Of a stretch of DNA of 64,000 nt, positions 25,876-33,150 are shown piece after piece (the first letter of the stretch is position 1; every line of letters begins with the position of its first letter). The notes beneath the pieces are model-generated. The model did no database searches and was not told the DNA's origin. It saw nothing but the letters and a program-made list of their open reading frames with translations. The DNA comes from Glutamicibacter protophormiae (GTDB lineage: Bacteria > Actinomycetota > Actinomycetes > Actinomycetales > Micrococcaceae): the NCBI RefSeq assembly GCF_014647495.1, contig NZ_BMPH01000002.1, forward strand, positions 248,001 to 312,000, given 5' to 3'. A program made the position numbers and the translations under genes.

Positions 25876-26976
25876 GTGGGCAATATTCCGTCAGGCATCA
25901 ACACGCCTGAGATCTTGGTGGACGTGGAAAAGCTGGAGCGGAATATCGCCCGGGTGGCCCAGCGGGTATCCAGCCAGGGGCTGAAGCTGCGCCCCCACGC
26001 CAAGACCCACAAGATGCTGGAGGTCGCCGACCGCCAGCTCACCGCGGGGGCCGCGGGCCTGACCGTCGCCACCGTCGGCGAGGCGCTGAACTTCGCCTTG
26101 CACGGGGTGCCGAAGCTGTTCATCGCCTACCCGCTGTGGATCAACGAATCCCAGGCCGAGCGCATCCTTGAACTGATGAAGCGGGCCAAGCTGAGCATCG
26201 GCACCGACTCGGTCGCCGCCGTGCAGCAGATGGCGAAAATGCTGGGGGAGAAGGCCTGCAAGGTCAAGCTCATGATCGAGATCGACAGCGGCCACCACCG
26301 CAGCGGCGTCGCCCCGGCCCAGGCCGTGGAAATCGCCGACGCCGCCCGCGACGCCGGACTGCGCGTGCACGGCGTGTTCACTTTCCCCGGCCACAGCTAC
26401 GCCCCGAACGCCATCGACGAGGCAGTCAACCAGGAGCACAAGGCGCTCGCCGAGGCAGCCTGCCTGCTGCGCAAGGCCGGACACCAGGTCAAGCGGATCA
26501 GCGGAGGCTCCACTCCCACCGCAGAACTGAGCGACAACTCGGTGCTGACCGAGGTCCGCCCCGGGGTCTACGTCTTCGGCGACGCCCAGCAGTTCGAGCT
26601 GGGGCGCACCGGATGGAACGACATCGCGCTGAGCGTGGCCTCCACCGTCATCAGCCGCCACGAGGGCTCCGCGGACATCCCGCGGCGCATCGTGGTGGAC
26701 GCCGGCAGCAAGGTGCTCGGCGCGGACCGCCCGGCCTGGGCCAGCGGCTACGGCCGGGTCATGGAATGCCCCGAAGCGTCGATCACCGCGCTGTCCGAGC
26801 ACCATGCAACCATCGCCTGGCCCGATGACCGGGAACTGCCCGGCTACGGCGAGCAGCTGCGTATCATCCCGAACCACGTCTGCGTGGCGGTGAACCTGGT
26901 GGACTCCGTGCTGGCGATCCACCCGGATGGCGCCGTCGAGCGCTGGGACGTCAACGCCCGCGGGCTGAACTACTAA
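25876..26976 (+). CDS. D-threonine aldolase / D-serine dehydratase-like PLP enzyme
   Basis: 366 residues from GTG 25876, which has GGAAGG 5 nt upstream. Fold type III, alanine-racemase-like barrel: the PLP lysine sits in LKLRPHAKTHKMLEVADRQ, followed by MIEIDSGHHRSGV and RISGGSTPTAE. The C-terminal beta domain carries the metal-binding His-x-Cys in IIPNHVCVAVNLVD, as in DSD1/D-TA proteins. Expected reaction: breakdown of a D-3-hydroxy amino acid to glycine plus aldehyde, or to a ketoacid and ammonia. It lies 110 bases after the IclR gene on the same strand and may be read through from it. Confidence 0.9.
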   Translation: MGNIPSGINTPEILVDVEKLERNIARVAQRVSSQGLKLRPHAKTHKMLEVADRQLTAGAAGLTVATVGEALNFALHGVPKLFIAYPLWINESQAERILELMKRAKLSIGTDSVAAVQQMAKMLGEKACKVKLMIEIDSGHHRSGVAPAQAVEIADAARDAGLRVHGVFTFPGHSYAPNAIDEAVNQEHKALAEAACLLRKAGHQVKRISGGSTPTAELSDNSVLTEVRPGVYVFGDAQQFELGRTGWNDIALSVASTVISRHEGSADIPRRIVVDAGSKVLGADRPAWASGYGRVMECPEASITALSEHHATIAWPDDRELPGYGEQLRIIPNHVCVAVNLVDSVLAIHPDGAVERWDVNARGLNY

Positions 26977-26977
26977 G

Positions 26978-27029
26978 GGCCCAAGGCTGACGGCCCAAGG
27001 CTGGCGGCTTAAGGCCAGCGGCTCAGGGC
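26978..27029. repeat. short 14-bp tandem repeat, about 3.7 copies
   Basis: The unit GGCCCAAGGCTGAC is repeated at 26978, 26992, 27006 and partly 27020, with a few changes in each copy. It fills the 46-base gap between two convergent genes and runs into the last codons of the helicase gene. The third copy also makes a GCTGGC/GCCAGC hairpin, so it may work as a terminator. Confidence 0.6.
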
Positions 27030-28747
27030 GCCGGCTCCAGCTGCTGGGTGGCGTGCGGGTCCCACAGCTGCGCCTTGGACAGCGCCTGCGGCAGTTCGTG
27101 GCCGCAGGCCTCGTCGAGCAGGTCGGGGTCGCCGACCACCACCAGCAGGCTGCGGGCGCGGGAGAAGCCGACGTAGAGCATCTCCGCGGCGCGGCCCATG
27201 TCCTTGAAGCCGTTCACGCACAGGATCACCACGCTGCGCTCCAGGCCCTTGAAGCCGAGCACGTGCCCGTAGAACTCGCCGTCGCGCTGGTGGAACTCGG
27301 GCCAGTATTCGCTGTCCACGGTGCCGTTCTCGAAGTGCCCCTGGTGGATGGGGTGGCGTTTGCTGGTGGTCAGCAGCGCGATCTGGTTGTTCGCCCAGCC
27401 CTCGTTAAGCAGCGCGTCCACGCAGTCCGAGGCCGTGTCGATGCTGTCCTCGGTGCTGCTTGCCACGAAGCGCACCGGGATCCCGTCGCCGCCGCGCAGC
27501 TTGCTGGCCTGGTCGATGAATCCCTTGAAGGTCTGCGCGATGCTGCGCGTGTTGCGCAGGTTGTCGTCGACATGGATGGGAACCAGCGCGGCGGCCGGGC
27601 CGAAGCTCTCGCCCACTGCCTCGCCGTCCCAGCGGCGGTAGACATCCTGCCGGCTGTCCATGAAGGCGTAGACCCGGCCGCCGGTGGGATCCACCGTGCA
27701 GGAAAGCAGTGCCTCCCACCAGTCCGGGGCGAAGTCCTGGGCTTCGTCCACGATCACCGCATCCAGCTTCAGCCCGGCGTCCAGCCCCGGGCCGATCTCG
27801 CGCAGCATCGCGGGCATGGCCACGTCGAAGTATTCCTGTCCGCTGCCGTCGGGCACCCCCAGGCTGCGCGCGTATTCGTGGAATTCGCCGGTGTGCACCG
27901 GCTTGTTCTGCCGCCAAGTGCCGACCTCGGATTTCAGGTAGTGGCCCAGGCCCTTGTTGTAGCAGAACAGGCCAACCCGCAGCCCCTGCTTGGACAGCTC
28001 GCGCGCCTTAGCCAGGGCCATCCAGGTCTTGCCGCTGCCGGCGCCGCCGATGAAGCGCACCCGCGGCAGCGAGCGGGTGGCCGAGAGCAGGATCTGCTGG
28101 CGGGCGGTCAGGGTCTCCTGGACCTGCTCGTTGCCCAGCGCCTGGGCGTAGTCGACCTCGGCCTGGTCCCCGCCCAGCGGGCCGGTGGAGGAGGTCAGGT
28201 GCTTGACCATGCGTTCGGCGAAGTCCAGGGTCAGCCCGGCCAGGCCTCCGCCCTGGTTCTCGATGGCGCTGCGCACGTGCTGGGCGATCTGCGGCATCTG
28301 GCCGCGGTCGATGATCAGCTCGCGGGGGAATCCCACCGAGGTGTAGTCAGCAGGCCACGGGGTATAGGGCAGGACCACGATGTGCGCCATGCGGCTGGTG
28401 ACGCGGGTTCCCATCAGCGGGTAGAGCACGTCCTTCAAGGCGTGGGCGGAGCTTTGCACCTGCGCCATGGGGCTCTGCTTGAGCCGGTGTTTTCCCTTGG
28501 CATCCGACTGGTACCAGCAGCCCTCCGAGCTGGAGACCAGGCCGCCCTTGACCTCAATGGCGGCGATGCCCACCTCGGGCCAGAGCACCAGCAGGTCGAT
28601 CTCGTGCTCGGCGCTGCCATCGCGCAGCTGCACCGAGTGGAAGAGCAGGGCATCCTCGGGCAGCGCGTCGCGCAGCGCCTCGAACACCGCCTTCTCCGCT
28701 CCGCCCTTGTCCGTGAACTCCGGATCCTGCGGATAACACCGTGCCAT
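27023..28747 (-). CDS. NERD-domain superfamily 1 helicase-like ATPase
   Basis: 574 residues. Residues ~10-130 are a nuclease-related NERD domain (GGAEKAVFEALRDALP, SAEHEIDLLVLWPEVGIAAIEVKGG with the D...E-x-K nuclease-like triad). From ~230 comes a UvrD-like ATPase: Walker A FIGGAGSGKTWMALAKA, Walker B AVIVDEAQDFAPDWW, motif GLERSVVILCV, and motif VI MLYVGFSRARSLLVVVGD. It is much shorter than UvrD, so the accessory subdomains are reduced. Such fusions occur as solitary genes and in phage-defence neighbourhoods; no partner is visible here. DNA or RNA processing is inferred. ATG 28747 has no strong ribosome site. Confidence 0.88.
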   Translation of the reverse strand: MARCYPQDPEFTDKGGAEKAVFEALRDALPEDALLFHSVQLRDGSAEHEIDLLVLWPEVGIAAIEVKGGLVSSSEGCWYQSDAKGKHRLKQSPMAQVQSSAHALKDVLYPLMGTRVTSRMAHIVVLPYTPWPADYTSVGFPRELIIDRGQMPQIAQHVRSAIENQGGGLAGLTLDFAERMVKHLTSSTGPLGGDQAEVDYAQALGNEQVQETLTARQQILLSATRSLPRVRFIGGAGSGKTWMALAKARELSKQGLRVGLFCYNKGLGHYLKSEVGTWRQNKPVHTGEFHEYARSLGVPDGSGQEYFDVAMPAMLREIGPGLDAGLKLDAVIVDEAQDFAPDWWEALLSCTVDPTGGRVYAFMDSRQDVYRRWDGEAVGESFGPAAALVPIHVDDNLRNTRSIAQTFKGFIDQASKLRGGDGIPVRFVASSTEDSIDTASDCVDALLNEGWANNQIALLTTSKRHPIHQGHFENGTVDSEYWPEFHQRDGEFYGHVLGFKGLERSVVILCVNGFKDMGRAAEMLYVGFSRARSLLVVVGDPDLLDEACGHELPQALSKAQLWDPHATQQLEPAP

Positions 28748-28823
28748 TGATTCCCCCGTGTGATGTTCTGCGGCGCGAAGACGGCCGTCCTACGGGAAGT
28801 TTAGGCAGATCAGTGGAGATTTG

Positions 28824-29012
28824 TCATTCAGATGTCGCCGCGGCGGGCTCCGGGTCCGCTTCGGGCTTCGGCAGCGGCAGCAGCGTGATGGCCACCCAGC
28901 CGATCCCGACCCCGATGAACACCGCCAGGATCGGCGCGCCGGTGACGAAGAGGATGATGACCAGGAACGCCGCGACCGGCTCGCCCCAGCCAGCGACCAC
29001 AGCGGCCGCCAT
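28824..29012 (-). CDS. small two-helix membrane protein or fragment, unknown
   Basis: 62 residues from ATG 29012; the frame continues to 29132, but that upstream part is not protein-like. Two hydrophobic stretches (GEPVAAFLVIILFVTGAPIL and AVFIGVGIGWVAITLLPL) are followed by an acidic Pro/Ala tail. The lack of a ribosome site and the decayed sequence beside it suggest a remnant of a longer membrane protein, though a true small gene is possible. Confidence 0.35.
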   Translation of the reverse strand: MAAAVVAGWGEPVAAFLVIILFVTGAPILAVFIGVGIGWVAITLLPLPKPEADPEPAAATSE

Positions 29013-29040
29013 GCCCGTCCCCGTGGCCCGCAGCAACGCT

Positions 29041-29655
29041 ATGAAGCTAGGCGAGGTCGACGACGGCTGGGTGGTTCCGGCCAACGCAATCGATGGGCTG
29101 CATTCCTCGGACAAGGCGCTGCTGATGGCCATTGATCGCGAAGGTGTGGTGCTGGCGGCTGTCCGGGCTATGGCAAGCCAAACGATTCATTCACCATCGA
29201 GTCGGCGTGGGGCCGGACGGCGAGACCACCTGCAGAGACGCCTCCGCGAACCTGCCGGCCTACCCGTACGCCTTGGAAGCGATGACCAAACTTATCGAAG
29301 AGCAGAGCATGAAGCGCGAGGAAATCGCCGTCACCACCGCGCCGATGAGAAACGAATTCGCGTTGATCTCAGGCAACTGCAGCGGCGGCCGAATAGATTG
29401 GGCTGAAGACCAAGACCAACACCGCCACCCCGGGGCGCCTTACCCGCGCTGATCTCCGACCCGGGTGCCCGCAAGGGAAGCAATCTGTTCTACACCAGCT
29501 GGTACGTGTCGGGTGGGAACCCGATGGGGACGTTCTCGATCCTGCGCACCGATAACCTCTCGAACTACGGCAACCGGTCGGTCCCTGAATTAGATGGCAT
29601 CGTCAACAAGCCGCTGGGCGCGATGGATTCTTGGAGCGTTTCATTAGGGCAGTAG
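29041..29655 (+). pseudogene. decayed coding remnants, possibly including a substrate-binding protein fragment
   Basis: Protein-like stretches change frame repeatedly: MKLGEVDDGWVVPANAIDGL from 29041, PYALEAMTKLIEEQSMKREE around 29267, and a third frame around 29452-29655 reading NLFYTSWYVSGGNPMGTFSI then NLSNYGNRSVPELDGIV. The last resembles the C-terminal part of family-5 ABC substrate-binding proteins (W...NYxN...ELD pattern). None is complete or has a plausible start. I read the stretch as degraded genes; the identities are uncertain. Confidence 0.3.
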
Positions 29656-29742
29656 AAGCGCAGAAAACCACCTACGCGCACATTCCCTGGCTGCTGCGGT
29701 AGTCGTCGCCAAGCAGCATCGGGCACCGATAGGAATTGGATT

Positions 29743-29785
29743 AGCAGCAGCCTCCGGATCCACACGAATCCGGCAGGCTGCTGCT
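29743..29785. terminator. 17-bp hairpin with one bulge
   Basis: 29743-29759 pairs with 29768-29785 (one unpaired C at 29774) around an 8-base loop, 24 bases past the stop of the next minus-strand gene. A strong terminator for that gene. Confidence 0.65.
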
Positions 29786-29808
29786 TTCGATGAGAGTCGG
29801 ATTGCGGG

Positions 29809-30108
29809 TCACTGCCAGTAGCGGACGGTGATAGAGGGCCCGACTTCGCGTTGAACGTCTTTGGCCAGTCGAAAGCCGGTCTGTGTCCACCGCCGAACGT
29901 CGAATCCCATGCGCCAGCCGTGATCCCAATGCATGTGCTCCTGGAATTGGGTATTCCACTGCGAAAGCCGGGCGCAGAGGGTGTCGGACAGGCCGTAGTC
30001 CTCCGGGACCTGCATGCCGCATTCCCACAGCGGCCATTCGGCACCGTAATCGCAAAAGATCCGGAGGAGCCTTTGGTCCTCGCAGGGTATTTGGTTACTC
30101 ATCTCCAA
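29809..30108 (-). CDS. small hypothetical protein
   Basis: 99 residues, Trp/Asp/Glu-rich: DYGAEWPLWECGMQVPEDYGLS, WNTQFQEHMHWDHGWRMGFD, GFRLAKDVQREVGPSITVRYW. It reads like a compact soluble domain of the type found as actinobacterial orphan proteins. No membrane helix, signal or catalytic motif is visible. It is followed by a strong hairpin, which favours a real transcription unit. Function unknown. Confidence 0.65.
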   Translation of the reverse strand: MEMSNQIPCEDQRLLRIFCDYGAEWPLWECGMQVPEDYGLSDTLCARLSQWNTQFQEHMHWDHGWRMGFDVRRWTQTGFRLAKDVQREVGPSITVRYWQ

Positions 30109-30175
30109 AGCCTACGCTGGCCGACAGTGACTAGGAGTGACAGAATGCTCCCGGTCAGGGGGATGCTGAGGCAAG

Positions 30176-30448
30176 ATGCTTGGCGCTCTCGACGATCAAC
30201 CTTGCGCCGGCCACGCCCTGACCGAAAAGCAGCGCGAGGCTATCGGCTGGGATATGCTGCACAAGCCGACCGAGTTGACCGTCCTGGAAATGGCCAAGAA
30301 GAAGCCGCTGCCGTTCCCTCCGGAACCGGCGGCTTGGCTAGGGGTTAAGATGATGACTTCGGCCATGGCGCGCGCTGATCGCCGCGAAGGCAAGCGGGGA
30401 CTGTTCCTGCGAACTATGGATGCTATTAAAATGGGATTTGATTCATGA
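30176..30448 (+). pseudogene. C-terminal remnant of an FAD-dependent oxidoreductase
   Basis: 90 residues that read as the tail of a larger enzyme: LTEKQREAIGWDMLHKPTEL, VLEMAKKKPLPFPPEPAAWL, MARADRREGKRGLF, ending MDAIKMGFDS. I associate this tail with actinobacterial NAD(P)/FAD oxidoreductases (from memory). An in-frame TGA at 30167-30169 closes the frame upstream and no FAD-binding GxGxxG is present, so the N-terminal part is missing. Its stop overlaps the start of the cupin gene (ATGA), a remaining sign of a two-gene operon. Confidence 0.5.
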
Positions 30449-30825
30449 GCGAAAACACCACCGTCTTCGAGATCGGGGCGAACACCCGCAGCGTCGACGC
30501 GCTGTCCGTTGAGCTGGCCCACGAGCCCGTGCCTGCGGATCAGTCGTTGGCCGGGGACCCGACTACCGCCGCCGAATCGCTGGGCGAGATCTTCGGCGCA
30601 GAGTTCGGCCTGTGGGAGATGAGCGCCGGCACGATGAGCGATGTCGAGGCCGAAGAATTGTTCATCGTGCTGTCGGGCACCGCGACCGTCACGATCCATC
30701 CGGTCAATGGCTTCGAGGAACAGACCGTGAACCTGGTTCCGGGCAGCATCTGCCACCTGCGCGAGGGCATGAACACCACATGGGTGCTTGAGGCACCGCT
30801 GCGCAAGATGTACCTGGCGAAGTAA
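30445..30825 (+). CDS. cupin-domain protein
   Basis: 126 residues, one cupin barrel. The conserved segments are FGLWEMSAGTMSDVEAEELFIVLSGTATVTI and LVPGSICHLREGMNTTWVLEAPLRKMYLAK, closest to the EutQ/ureidoglycine-aminohydrolase-like cupins (DUF861 branch). The metal-site histidines are partly replaced (EAEELF instead of HxH), so it may bind ligand without classic metal catalysis. The ATG overlaps the stop of the truncated oxidoreductase remnant, which suggests the original partner gene has been lost. Confidence 0.85.
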   Translation: MSENTTVFEIGANTRSVDALSVELAHEPVPADQSLAGDPTTAAESLGEIFGAEFGLWEMSAGTMSDVEAEELFIVLSGTATVTIHPVNGFEEQTVNLVPGSICHLREGMNTTWVLEAPLRKMYLAK

Positions 30826-30839
30826 CCTCCGCCAGACCC

Positions 30840-30890
30840 GCAGCAGGCGGTGAAATGAACAAAAATTTTGTTCATTTCACCGCCTGCTGC
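30840..30890. terminator. 25-bp near-perfect palindromic hairpin after the cupin gene
   Basis: 30840-30864 is the exact reverse complement of 30866-30890 with a single base between them, 15 bases after the cupin stop. The centre is AT-rich and the base GC-rich, and TTT follows. It acts as a terminator in position, though it is unusually long. Confidence 0.7.
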
Positions 30891-30958
30891 TTTCGGCATT
30901 CCCAAACGCGGCCGACGGATCTAGCCTGAAATCCCTGCCGGCGTTGAGGAGCGGGAAA

Positions 30959-31435
30959 ATGTCAGTGAACAAGGAAACGGTCGAAAAATACATCGACGGA
31001 TTCAACAAGAACGACCATACCCAGATCCTGGCCTGTCTGACCGAGGACATCGTCTGGACCGTCTTCGGGAATTTCCGCCTCACCGGCAAACAAGCCGATG
31101 ACGCCGCCATAGAGAACGAGGACTTCACCGGATATCCGGTGCTGCGCATCGTGCGCATGGTCGAGGAGGACGACACAGCCATGGCGGAGATTCACGGTGA
31201 AACCCACCGAGCCACCGGAGAACAGTTGCGCATGGCCATGGGAGAGGTCTTCGTCATGCGCGATGGGCTGATCTGCGAGCGCCGTGCGTTCGTGATCAAC
31301 ATTGAGGAGAACGACTACAAATGGCTCTTGAAATGCTGTGCAGAAGTAGGACGCGCACTTCATTCGCTGCGGACTACTGCGGACAATGAGATGCCCGGGC
31401 CGTCGGAGGAGACAACAGCCCGGTCAGACTCATGA
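30959..31435 (+). CDS. SnoaL/NTF2-like protein
   Basis: 158 residues from ATG 30959 with GAGGAG about 9 nt upstream. The cone-shaped NTF2 fold is suggested by KETVEKYIDGFNKNDHTQILACLTEDIVWTVFG and MGEVFVMRDGLICERRAFVI. This matches the ketosteroid-isomerase-like family of small ligand-binding or isomerase proteins. The last ~35 residues (SLRTTADNEMPGPSEE...) look like an added disordered tail. It is in a region of gene decay, but is itself intact. Confidence 0.8.
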   Translation: MSVNKETVEKYIDGFNKNDHTQILACLTEDIVWTVFGNFRLTGKQADDAAIENEDFTGYPVLRIVRMVEEDDTAMAEIHGETHRATGEQLRMAMGEVFVMRDGLICERRAFVINIEENDYKWLLKCCAEVGRALHSLRTTADNEMPGPSEETTARSDS

Positions 31436-31441
31436 GGTGCT

Positions 31442-31867
31442 CTAGGCGTTAGCCGCCACCACCTGCGGCCACCATGAAGGCTGGGTCCACAAATCAAGCT
31501 CGGCTTCCAGTGCGAGGCCCCGGGTGAAGACCATGACTCATGGTAGGTGCGTCCCCCGATCTGCACGCCGGTGGACACTTCTTCGGGCACGACACCGGAA
31601 TTGCGCAGGGCGTTTGCCGCCGCACGGGTATTCGCCCAGATTGATGGTCGGCTCGACCTCGACGGTGCGCTGCACCACGGCATCCAGCAGTTCAACAGGG
31701 GACAGTTCCTTGATGCGGAACGGCTCGGCGGCCATGGTTGCGGTCAGATGGTGCAGTCGCATTCGCGGGGAAAAGCGGAGAATCAAGTCCTTCTTGCCTG
31801 AGGCTAGGCTCCCATCGACTTCCAGGACAGCGATATTTTCAATCCTGTTGAATTGTTGCTGAAACAT
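31442..31867 (-). pseudogene. hypothetical gene split by a frameshift
   Basis: The frame from ATG 31867 gives MFQQQFNRIENIAVLEVDGS and PFRIKELSPVELLDAVVQRTVEVEPTINLG, then turns Arg/Cys-rich after about 31635. In the neighbouring frame the sequence resumes as ANTRAAANALRNSGVVPEEV and GVQIGGRTYHE. The two halves join naturally around base 31635, so one indel probably broke the gene. No family recognised. Confidence 0.35.
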
Positions 31868-31890
31868 GCCGGGAGTGGGGCGACCAAAAA

Positions 31891-31932
31891 GTGCCCCACC
31901 ACGGCAGTTGGGGGTCTGCGATGGTGGGGCAC
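31891..31932 (-). terminator. intrinsic terminator with T run for the M20 peptidase operon
   Basis: 11-base perfect arms (31891-31901, 31922-31932) with extra pairing in the loop, followed on the minus strand by TTTTT. It lies 13 bases past the M20 gene stop and is the most classical terminator in the window. Confidence 0.85.
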
Positions 31933-31944
31933 ATGCGGGGAGGA

Positions 31945-33147
31945 TCAGGCGCGGGGCTTGCGCTCCCGACGTTCCTGGAGCAGCGCCTGGCGCAGCTCGG
32001 TATTGGCAGCCACGTTCGCTGCCGTGCCTGCCAGCGCGACCGCGGCGTCAAGCACCGCCTGGTCAGCGCCCGCCGAGCAGGTTTCCGCGGCGAACGCGGC
32101 GGTGTGCGGCATGCCGACCGCGTCCAGCACGGCAATCACCGGGTGGATTGCCGGCAGGTACTGGGACACGTTGCCCATGTCGGTGGAGCCTCCGCCGGTG
32201 CTGCCTGCCGGAAGCTGCAGCAGGTTCCTGCCGGTGGCACGAAGGGAGTTGTTCCAGAGGGAAAGGATGCGCTCGTCCTGCAGCACCGGAAGGTAAGCGG
32301 GGCAGGACTGCTCCCAGTCCATCTCGCAGCCGCTGGCCAGCGCCGCGCCGTGGCAGGCGCGCAGCACCTTGTCCTTGACCTCCTGCTGCAGCGCGGCGTC
32401 GTGGGCGCGGACCTCGATCTCCAGGCTGGCCTGCGCCTGGATCACGTTGGTCACGGCCTTGGTGGGCAGTACCACCGCGTTGATTCGGATGCCGTCGGGC
32501 AGCTGCTGGCGCAGCAGGCCGATGGCCACCTGGGCGATGGTCGCGGCGTTGGAGGCGTTGACCCCGTGCGAGGGGGCGGCCGCTGCATGGGAGGCGGCGC
32601 CGGTGAAGTGCACCTTGAAGCGGTCGCAGCCCTGCGAGGAGGTGCCGGTGCAGTCGATGTCCATGCCCGGGGTCGGGTGCACCATGATGGCGAAGTCCAC
32701 GTCGTCGAAGGCCCCGGCGCGCAGCATCAGTTCCTTGCCGCCGCCGTCTTCCTCGGCCGGGGTGCCCAGCAGCACCACACGCAGATCCAGCTCCTCGGCC
32801 ACCTGCGCCAGCGCCAGCGCGGCTCCGACGGCGCCGGAGGCGATGATGTTGTGCCCGCAGGCGTGCCCGATGCCAGGCAGCGCATCGTATTCCGCGCAGA
32901 TGCCCACCGTCAGCGAACCGCTGCCGAATTCAGCGCGCAGGCTGGTCTCCAGATCGTATCCGCCGAGCTGCACATTGAAGCCAGCCTGTTCCAGCGGGGC
33001 AGCGACGCGGACCACGGAGCGGTGTTCGTTGAACGCGATTTCCGGGTCGGCATGCAGGGCCGCGGACAGGCCCAGCAGGGTTTGGCTGTGTGTTGCCACG
33101 GACTGCTGCAGGCGCTGTGCGGTGGATGAAGCGGTGGCCAGTTCCAT
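31945..33147 (-). CDS. M20-family amidohydrolase / aminoacylase-like peptidase
   Basis: 400 residues of the M20D/ACY1L2 branch (amidohydrolases acting on N-acyl or aminobenzoyl-glutamate-type substrates). Metal-site motifs: ICAEYDALPGIGHACGHN, LGTPAEEDGGGK, MVHPTPGMD; a dimerisation lid begins at FTGAASHAAAAPSHGVNA. Cleaves an amide or dipeptide in the cytoplasm. It starts 3 bases beyond the MFS transporter stop, so transporter and hydrolase form one operon, divergent from an AsnC regulator: import, then hydrolysis. Confidence 0.9.
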   Translation of the reverse strand: MELATASSTAQRLQQSVATHSQTLLGLSAALHADPEIAFNEHRSVVRVAAPLEQAGFNVQLGGYDLETSLRAEFGSGSLTVGICAEYDALPGIGHACGHNIIASGAVGAALALAQVAEELDLRVVLLGTPAEEDGGGKELMLRAGAFDDVDFAIMVHPTPGMDIDCTGTSSQGCDRFKVHFTGAASHAAAAPSHGVNASNAATIAQVAIGLLRQQLPDGIRINAVVLPTKAVTNVIQAQASLEIEVRAHDAALQQEVKDKVLRACHGAALASGCEMDWEQSCPAYLPVLQDERILSLWNNSLRATGRNLLQLPAGSTGGGSTDMGNVSQYLPAIHPVIAVLDAVGMPHTAAFAAETCSAGADQAVLDAAVALAGTAANVAANTELRQALLQERRERKPRA

Positions 33148-33150
33148 GGG

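Noticed and set aside
26961-27030. CRISPR-like repeat array
   Set aside because: Units are 14 bases, adjacent without spacers, so this is a simple tandem repeat.
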